From NCBI GenBank assembly GCA_025356615.1, contig JANXSH010000908.1:1-8650 (forward strand): DNA of 8,650 bases. Reading direction: 5' to 3'. Position 1 is the stretch's first letter. Every line of letters begins with the position of its first letter. The translations under genes were made by a program, and so were the position numbers. Below the pieces are notes generated by a model. That model saw only the letters and a list, made by a program, of their open reading frames with translations. It was not told the DNA's origin and did not search any database. Below are positions 1-8,650 of the stretch, in pieces. The stretch comes from Planctomycetia bacterium (GTDB taxonomy: Bacteria > Planctomycetota > Planctomycetia > Gemmatales > Gemmataceae).

Positions 1-305
1 CGCGGGGCGACTGCCGCGAAGCGCACGCCCGGCACCGCTGTGGCAATCGAGTTGAACTCGCCCCGGATGCTCGCCGGGGCGTCGGGCTTGGGGTCGAACG
101 TGTCGTGATGGCTCGTTCCGCCCAACGTCCAGATCAGGATGCAGTTGATGTCCTTGGTGGGCTTACCCTTGGCGGCAAGGGCTTTCTGCCCCGCCAGCAG
201 GCCGGGCAACGACAGGCCAAGGCCGGACAACGCCCCGACACGCAAGAACTGTCGCCGACTGACGCCCTGGCAATTGCGGGAGGATACTCGGAATGGATCG
301 AGCAT
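1..305 (-). CDS. DUF1501 family exported protein, N-terminal part (runs off the left edge)
   Basis: Reading the minus strand from the ATG at 305-303 gives 101 uninterrupted residues up to the window edge, so the C-terminal part is missing. Residues 16-22 read SRRQFLR, a canonical twin-arginine (Tat) motif, followed by a hydrophobic stretch (about 23-39, rich in G, L and A), so the protein is probably exported folded. Residues 54-71 (NCILIWTLGGTSHHDTFD) and the following PKPDAP are the hallmark start of DUF1501, a planctomycete-rich family related to the sulfatase/alkaline phosphatase fold whose substrates are unknown. The same block occurs in both DUF1501 genes to the right, and this copy is closer to the 1927 gene (DPKPDAPA, GE, SIAT) than to the 500 gene. 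It is transcribed divergently from the 500 gene. I see no strong ribosome site before the ATG; the sequence there is GGGAACCCACC. The family call is firm. The function is not known. Confidence 0.9.
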   Translation of the reverse strand, partial: MLDPFRVSSRNCQGVSRRQFLRVGALSGLGLSLPGLLAGQKALAAKGKPTKDINCILIWTLGGTSHHDTFDPKPDAPASIRGEFNSIATAVPGVRFAAVAP

Positions 306-3300
306 GGTGGGTTCCCGTGGTAAGATCGTAACTAGTGCTTCGATATATCGTACCATCGCCGAGCCACCGAGGCCAGAGCCAACTTTCAAATCAATGACCT
401 TCGCTACCGGATTGCTCCTCCGCTCGAGTCCGTGTAAGATCATCTTATCATCGTGCGACATCGAGGCCGAAATCGGTGCCTCTGGAGAGGATCGTTCCCA
501 TGAAGGTCCAGAATCTTACGCGGAACGCGCCTCGTCTCGACCGCCGCCGATTTCTCCAGGTCGGCTCGATCGGCGCGCTGGGCCTGCACCTCCCGCAGTT
601 ACTCCAGGCAGGTTCGCCTCCTCGATCGGACCGGCCGCATGGCAAGGAGATGTCGTGTATCTTCCTCTGCCTCTACGGAGGAGCCAGCCAGATCGACACC
701 TGGGACATGAAGCCGGACGCGCCCGACGGCTATCGTGGTCCGTACAAATCCATCGCGACGGCCACCCCCGGTATCCGGATCACGGAACTGATGCCCCGGC
801 TCGCCCGGCTCAGCGACCGGTACTGCCTCATCCGCTCGATGACGCACACCGAGGCGGACCACACGAGGGCGAACAGTATCTTGTTGAGCGGTCAGTCCAA
901 ACCTCCCGTCGATGCCCCCAGTTACGGGGCCGTCATGGCCCGGGTACTGCCTTCCTCGCGCAACATCCCCTCCTACGTCTGGCTCCAGAAGTTTGGCGGC
1001 GGTGCCATGCCGCCGGATTCCGCCTACCTCAGTGGCGGCTTCCTCGGCGCGGCGTATAGCCCCGTCGTGATCGGGGGCAAGGACGACAAGGAAGATCCCT
1101 CTTCTCCTCATTATCGGGTGCGGGCCTTCGAGACGGCACCCGATATTCCCCCCGATCGGTTACATCGCCGACAACAACTACTCGGCAGGCTCCAGTCGGT
1201 CGAGAAAGCTCTCGATCAAGCCGCCGCCGGGGCCTACCAGATCAAGCAGGAGCGAGCCTTCGAGTTGCTCACCCGACCCCAGGCGCGGCGGGCATTCGAC
1301 CTGAATCAGGAGCCAGCCAAGAGCCGCGACCAGTATGGAAGGCATCCGCTGGGGCAGCACTTGCTGATGGCGCGGCGACTCGTCGAAACGGGCGTGCGCC
1401 TCGTCGGCGTCGTCGGCTGGACGGGCCTGGCCCAGGGCGATAAGTTCCTGAGTGTCGAAACCTGGGACATGCACGGCAACGGCACGCCGATCTTCGGGAC
1501 CGGGTGGAATAGCCTCGGCTTCGCGGTGCCCCGGCTCGATGAGGCGCTCTCCGCACTGCTCGGAGATTTGGACCAACGAGGTCTCCTCGACACGACCCTG
1601 GTCGTCGTCGTGGGCGAATTCGGGAGAACGCCGAAGGTTGATACGGGCGGGAAGGGGCGGAACCACTGGCCGCACTGCTATTCGGCGCTGCTGGCCGGTG
1701 CCGGCATCCGCGGAGGGGCCATCTACGGAGCGTCCGACAGGGTGGCCGGCTACGTCAAGGATCGCCCGGTCCTGCCCGAGGACTTTGGCGCGACGATCTA
1801 CCACGCCCTCGGAGTGGCTCCCGAGACGCGCCTTTCCCCCGACGGATTCACTCGCCCTGCCAGTACCGGCCAACCCATTCTCGACCTGTTCGGCTGATCG
1901 CGTCACTCGCCACTTGAGGTCCACCCATGAATCCGCTCCTCGACGCCCTGACACGACGCGACTTCCTCGGTGCTGGCCTCGGCGCTGCCGGGATCATGCT
2001 GCCTCGCGCCCTCTCTTCGACGCCTGGGGTGGCCGGTTCCTTCGGACGGGCCAAGGCCTGCATTTTGCTGTTCCCCTACGGCTCGCCGCCGCAACACGAA
2101 ATGTTCGACCCGAAACCGGATGCGCCGGCCGAGATCCAGGGCGAGATGAAGTCGATCGCCACCTGCATGCCAGGGCTTCGCATCGGTGAAGGTTTGCCCG
2201 ACGTGGCGAAGATCATGGACCGCCTCACGGTCGTGCGGTCCATGACGCATCCGTATCCCGAGCATGGCGTCGCCTACGCCGTCAGCGGCATCCCCACCTA
2301 CACCCCCGCACTGGAGGCCGCGCCGCGCGACTCGCGGCACTGGCCGTTCATCGGGTCCGTCGTCGATTTCGTCGAGGAACGCCGGGCCGGGGGGCGGATC
2401 CCTTCCGTCCCGCGCAACGTGGGGCTGCCCTGGTTGCTCAACTCGAAAACCGACCTCAACGTCAGCGCCGGCCCTTACGCCGCCTTCCTCGGCCAGGGGT
2501 ACGACCCCGTCTGGACCGACTTCGACGGCCCCGGAACGAAGCCGGCCCCCCACTACACCGCCGACCAGAAACGAACCTTCCTCGACCCCTTCGCCGAGAC
2601 GACGTTCGCGGGCCGATTTCGGATTTCCTCGCTCGGCCACGATTCGACCGACCTCCCCGGCGAACGGCTCCGCTCTCGGCAAACGCTACTCCATCGCTTC
2701 GATTCCCTCCGCCGGAAGGCCGACGACATGGGCCAAGCCCCCCTCGACAAGCGGCGAAGCATGGCCTTCGCCATGCTGACCTCGGGGAAGATGCGAGAGA
2801 CGCTCGACCTGGACCGCGAATCCCGCACGGTCCGCGAACCCTACGGCCCGACCGTGTTCGGCCAATCCTGTTTAGCAGCCCGCCGCCTCGTCGAGGCGGG
2901 CAGCAAGTTCGTCACGGTCTTCTGGGACGGCTTCGGCCAGTTCTCCGGCTGCGCCTGGGACACGCATAGCAACCACTACCCGCGCCTGAAAGAGTATCTC
3001 CTGCCCGGATTCGATCGGGCGTATCCCGCCCTCATCCGCGACCTGGAGTCGCGCGGCCTCCTCGACACCACGCTCGTCCTGTGGATGAGCGAACACGGTC
3101 GGACGCCGACGATCGATTCGAAGCCGAAGGGCGCGGGCCGGCACCACTGGTCGAAGGCGTATTCGGTCGTCCTGGCCGGGGGCGGGACGCCGCGCGGGAA
3201 GGTGGTCGGCAGCACCGACAAGCACGCGGGCGAGGTGAAGGACACGCCGATCTCGCCGAAGGACATCCTGGCGACGGCGTTCCACCTGCTAGGGATCGAC

Positions 3301-6300
3301 CCGGAGACGACGGTTACGGACGCGCTGGGGAGGCCGATGCCGATCGCGGGCGAGGGGCGGGTGCGGGCGGAGTTGCTGGGGTGATGGGGATGCTCTGCGA
3401 AGGGTTGCAGGAACGGCGAGGGGCGTTCACATCATGGAGGTCAGACCGGAAAGACTGATTTACTCCACCCATCGGGATCGCTTCGGAGCCGGGAAAGAGG
3501 ACTTGACAGGGGTGTAATTCGGTTTACTCTGAATAAGGAGTGGATAATCTGATTAGCGATATGCTATCCTGTGCTGGATATCCAAACTGGCATAGGTCAT
3601 GCCTAAAGCTTTCGGTGATGGCCGATCAATCCGATTGACAATTGGCGGGGGTGGTATCAGTGAAAGCGAGCCTTCTTTTCCTGGGTGGCATTATTGGCTT
3701 CTTCGCGTCGTACCTCTTTCGGCCAACCATCTTCGGATTTGGGCCAGATTTTGGGGAGTTTTTCCGGGACGGCCTGCGAGGTCGCGACTATACGGGGACG
3801 ATTGTGGCATGTACAATCGTCGGGGCGACATTTGGGTTGATGGTTGGGATAATTGTGGAGTATCTCGGTCGGGGAAAAGGACAGTAGCCAACCAGATGAG
3901 CGAGATCGCACTCCAAAATCTCGGCGTCCGCGCATCACTCGCAGATTTGCCAAATGGATGATTTACATCTCCAATTGCCAGATGTGGGCAAGAAATTATT
4001 TCTGATCCAATCCTTGATGCAAACTCTAATCACGAACCCATCGGCCCTCAAGCCACGAACTCGTCATAATCGCGATCGTCACATGAGAGTGGCACCCGTT
4101 CGATGGATCCTGGGCGTCCAGGGGAAGCACGCCGTTGGCGAGCAGTTCCAAATAGAGTTGTCGGTAAAGACTCACCTTACTCATCGGGTCGAAATTGCGC
4201 CGACCCCACGGGCCTTGAATCAGCCATTCGCCCTTGTCACGCTTGATTGTTGTTGGGCGAAGTATTTGTGAACTCATTTGTAAATCTCCGCTGTGTGGCT
4301 TGTGACGATTTTGCAATCCGAATTATGATCGTATCGGTTGTGGCAGGACGATGTCAATCGCGAAATTTCAGAAATGAGTCGATTGCATCGGCAATTCGAC
4401 CTGCAATTCCAGTCACTAAACTATTTTTCCAAGTGTGATGTAAGTAAGGGTCCATACAGCATGTTACCCTTGAGTTCCTAATCCGCCGAATTCAAGCGGC
4501 ACTCCTGCCACCGCCTAACCGAGCCGTGGAGTCTACCAAATGGCGACTGAAACAGAACCTCAGCAATACGAGCGGTTGGAAGGGCGGGTCCGTCATCTGG
4601 AATCCCTTGTCGAAGCACTATCCTCGCGGTCCCTCGAGGTCGAAAATGGTTCCACCAAAGAACTCGATCACCGCCTCGAAGAACGATTCCTTGCCCTGGC
4701 TGCCGAATGGAAGGCCGGTCGAGGGTACACATCCTCCATTAGTAAGATGTGTTCCCATCCGGCTTACCAACAGATCGTTGGCATGGGTGACAAAGCGATT
4801 CCGCTCATTCTCCGCGAATTGGAACAAGCGCCGGATCACTGGTTCTGGGCGCTGAAGGCGATTACCGGCGTCAACCCCGTGCCACAAGAAGAGCGGGCGG
4901 ATATCAAGGCGATGGCCAAGCACTGGCTCGAGTGGGGGCGAGAAGAAGGGTATCGGTGGTGAGGATGTCGAAAGATGTCGATTTTCCAAATCTCCGGGAT
5001 GAGAATTGGAGCCAGACAAGCGAGATCGACCCCGGATACAATTGCATCGCCTACGCCGCCGGGCGCACCGATGTCTTTTGGTGGCCCGACTCGTTCGACA
5101 CTCCACTCGATGACTACTGGCCAGCGAACGTCACCCGCGAGGAAACGATCGAAGCGTTCGTCGAATTGTACGGCACATTCGACTACGAATTGTGTTCGGA
5201 TGGCTCGTTGGAGAGCGGATATGAGAAAGTTGCCATCTACGCGATTGGGACGACGCCGACGCATGCGGCCAAGCAGCTACCCGATGGCCGCTGGACGAGC
5301 AAACTCGGAATCGCCGAAGATATTCAGCATCACAATGTAGAATGCCTCAACGGGCCATGCTATGGCCAGCCTGTCCGATTCATGCGTCGCCCTCTCCGGT
5401 AACGGTGAGGCGATTTCTTGTGCAGACTCCCGAACCAAAATGAGGATGGTTTGAGGGGTGGTACAAGCAAGTAGGTCCTACGAGTCGAGCCGGACCAGCC
5501 CCGCTCGGCTCGCGGGGCCTACTGCTGTTCCCCCCCCTTGAACCATCCCGAACTTCGGTCTAAACGATCTCCCTTCTTGGAGGCCATTCCCCATGACTCG
5601 TCTACTCCTATCCACCCTGGCGATCTGCGCCGTCGTGACGATGATCCGTGGTGCGGATGAACGCCCTCGGCCCGCCCCGAATCGCCCCACGGAGCCGAAG
5701 GCGAAGGCCGTCTCGATCGCGAAAGGCGTCGCGTTCCTCGACGCCGTCAGCGCCGACTGGACGGCGAACCGCAAGTGCGCGACCTGCCATACGAACGTGG
5801 CCTACCTGATCGCGCGGCCTTCTCTGGGCGTGAAGACCAACGCCGACGAGGCGAACGTCCGGGCGTTCTTCGAGAAGAGCGCTACCAACTGGGAGCGCGG
5901 GGGGAAGGGCGACGAGCCGAAGAACACCAGCGATGTCGTCGTGATCGCCGCGAGCCTCGCCATCCACGACGCGGGATCGACGGGCAAACTGCACCCGACG
6001 ACGCGCAAGGCGCTCGACCACATGTGGAAGTTGCAGGCGAAGGACGGTGCCTGGGATTGGGAGAAGTGCGAGTGGCCGCCCGTCGAGCATGACGACTACT
6101 TCGGCGCGGTCCTCGCCGCCCTCGGCGTCGGCATGGCACCCGAGGGCTACGCCAAGACGGAGAAGGCGAAGGCCGGCCTCGTGAAGTTGCGCGGCTACCT
6201 CGCGAAGACGGCTCCGCCGACGCTGCACCACCGGGCCTGGCTGTTGTGGGCGTCGAAGAACCTCGACGGCCTCATGACCGCGGACGAGCAGAAGAAGACC

Positions 6301-8650
6301 ATCGCGGCCCTCGTCGCCCTCCAGAAGCCCGACGGAGGTTGGAGCCTCCCGTCGCTCGGCGACTGGAAGGGCTTCGACGGCCGGACCAACGACGCCAAGG
6401 CCGGGAGCGACGGCTACGGCACGGGCCTCGTCGTCACGATCTTGCGGAAAGCGGGCGTGAAGAAGGACGCCCCCGCCGTCGTCAAAGGCGTCGCCTGGCT
6501 GAAGGCGAACCAGCGCGAATCGGGCCGCTGGTTCACGCAGTCGTTGAACACGAATCGCGCTCACTACATCTCGCACGCCGGGACGGCGTTCGCGCTGCTG
6601 GCGATCAAGGAGTCGGAGTGACAAGGTGACACGGTGACAAGGTGACACGGTGACACGGGAACGCTCTGGAGATCGACCCCTCTTCGCTGTACAACGATAG
6701 AGGGCCGAACGCGCCGAACAACTCGGTGCCCGGCAATCGCAGGAGACTTTCCCATGCGCAAGTGGAAGATCGCCGGTGCCAGCGCGGCAGCACTCGTCGT
6801 CGCCTTGCTCTTCGTCGTCCCGATGTTGCTCGGCGCGCGAGCCGTGCCGGGGCAGGGCGACGAGCCAACTCGCGCCGCCCAGCTGCCCATCGGGCAAGTG
6901 ATGCTCTACTCCTCGGGCGTGGGCTTCTTCCAGCGCGAGGGCAGCGTCGAGGGCGACGCTCGGGTCGATCTCAGCTTCCCCGTGAGCGACATCAACGACC
7001 TCATCAAGAGCATGGTCCTGCGCGACCTCGACGGCGGCCACGTCAGCGCCGTCAGCTACGACTCCAACGCGCCGCTCGACCGCACGCTCAAGTCGTTCGC
7101 GATCGACATGAGCAAGAACCCCGGCTTCGCCGACATCCTCGACCAGGCGCGCGGCGAGCGCGTCGAAGTCGCCCTCGCTAACGCCGCAAGTGGGGCACTC
7201 ACCGGGACGATCGTCGGCGTCGAGAAGCAGAAGCAAGTGGTGAACAAGGACGTGAACGAAGTGCAGATGCTGAATCTGTGGTGTGCCGACGGCATGCGCG
7301 GTATCAAGTTGGCCGAGGTGCAGAAGGTGCGCTTCCTGAACGCGGCGATGGACGCCGAGGTCAAGAAGGCGCTCGAGACGCTCGCCCAATCTCATGACAC
7401 GCAGAAGAAGGCCGTCAGCCTCAAGTTCGCGGGCGAAGGCAAGCGCCGGGTGAAGGTCGGCTACGTCATCGAGAACCCGATCTGGAAGACCAGCTATCGC
7501 CTCGTGATGTCGCCAAAGGGCGAAGAGAAGCCGTACTTGCAGGGCTGGGCCGTCGTCGAGAACCCGAGTGACGAGGACTGGAAGGACGTGCGCATGGTCC
7601 TCGTGAGTGGCAGACCCATCAGCTTCCAGATGGACCTCTACACACCGCTCTATGTGCAGCGCCCGACCGTCGTTCCTGAACTGTTTCAGGGGCTTCGACC
7701 TGTCGCTTACTCCGGCAGAATGGATAAAGAGCGGATGACCCTCGACATGCTCAACGTCGCTGATGATCCTGGCACGAACGATAAGTTCAAGGCTAAAATG
7801 CCGCAGAAGAAAATGGAGGCAGCGACTCGCGGGTTCAGGGACAGGGACGGCGTCGGTGGAGACTACCTACTACTCGCCGATGGTGGCAAAGGCCAACCAG
7901 GTTGGGCCGAAGGGACGAAACGCAAGCAACTGGAGCAACTCCGCCTCGGCCAGACCGTCTTCTCGGCAGCGACAGGCGCAAGTCTGGGCGACTTCTTTCA
8001 GTACACGATCGATCGGCCCGTAACGCTGCCGCGCCAGAAGTCGGCGCTGCTGCCCATCATCGGCAAGGACGTGGAAGCGACTCGCGTCTCGATCTACAAC
8101 GAGGCCGTCCAGGCGAAGTTCCCGCTCCTCGGCCTGCGCTTCAAGAACACGTCCGGCATGCACCTGATGCAAGGCCCGGTCACGGTGTTCGAGGGGAACG
8201 CCTACGCGGGCGATGCGCGGGTCATGGACTTGCAGCCCAACGAGGAGCGCCTCGTCAGCTACGCGATGGACCTCGGCACGGAGGTCAACGCGGTTCCCTC
8301 CCAGGAGAACGGCCGAATCCTCACGATCAAGGCCGTCGCGGGAGTCATCGAGACGAAGGTCAAGAACCGCCAGGTGAAGACCTACACCATCAAGAACCGC
8401 AACGATTCGGAGCGCACCCTCCTCGTCGAACACCCGGTGAATCATGCCTTCACCCTCGTCGGCGCGAAGCCGAAGGAGACCGCGAGCGATGTGCATCGCT
8501 TCGAGGTCAAGGTGCCCGCCGCAGCGACCAAAGTTCTCGCCGTCACCGAAGAGCGCGAGGACCAGGTGCGGTATTCCATCGGCACGGAGAACGACGACCA
8601 GATCCGCTGGCTCATCTCGCAACCCCTCGCCAGCCAGAAGGTAAAGGCGG

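Overview
The window looks like a chromosomal segment of a planctomycete, probably a Gemmata- or Isosphaera-type member of the Planctomycetota. The reasons are three Tat-exported DUF1501 proteins close together, a secreted squalene-cyclase-like toroid protein with a c-type heme motif, a DUF4139 protein, high G+C in the main genes, and short noncoding repeats between genes. This assignment is by family recognition only; no search was run.

Layout. On the left, a DUF1501 gene runs leftward out of the window (1-305, minus). A divergent control region (306-499) separates it from a rightward two-gene unit of DUF1501 paralogues (500-1897 and 1927-3384, 29 bases apart). All three begin with a twin-arginine signal and share the block around 'DTFDPKPDAP', so they are old duplicates. 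From about 3385 to 5402 the sequence becomes visibly less G+C-rich and holds small, poorly known genes: a 75-residue two-helix membrane protein (3660-3887), a convergent 83-residue unknown (4026-4277, minus) with a good promoter, and a tightly coupled pair (4540-4962 and 4965-5402). The pair consists of a coiled-coil/helical protein with a 'PDHWFWAL' core and a protein with a conserved Cys/His pattern ('YNCIAYAAG', 'THAAKQ', 'WTSKLG') that I recall as DUF7689.

After a REP-like inverted repeat with two alternative folds (5471-5522) come two exported proteins: the CxxCH toroid protein (5593-6621), whose stop codon lies inside an array of five 8-base repeats, and a DUF4139 protein (6754 to beyond the right edge).

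How the genes may fit together. The DUF1501 cluster and the two right-hand genes fit the cell-envelope and periplasmic protein set typical of planctomycetes, with no assigned substrate. The central block looks like an accessory insertion. Its coupled 4540/4965 pair is the best candidate in the window for an undescribed two-component system, possibly a cysteine-hydrolase-like protein with a dedicated partner. That role is inference.
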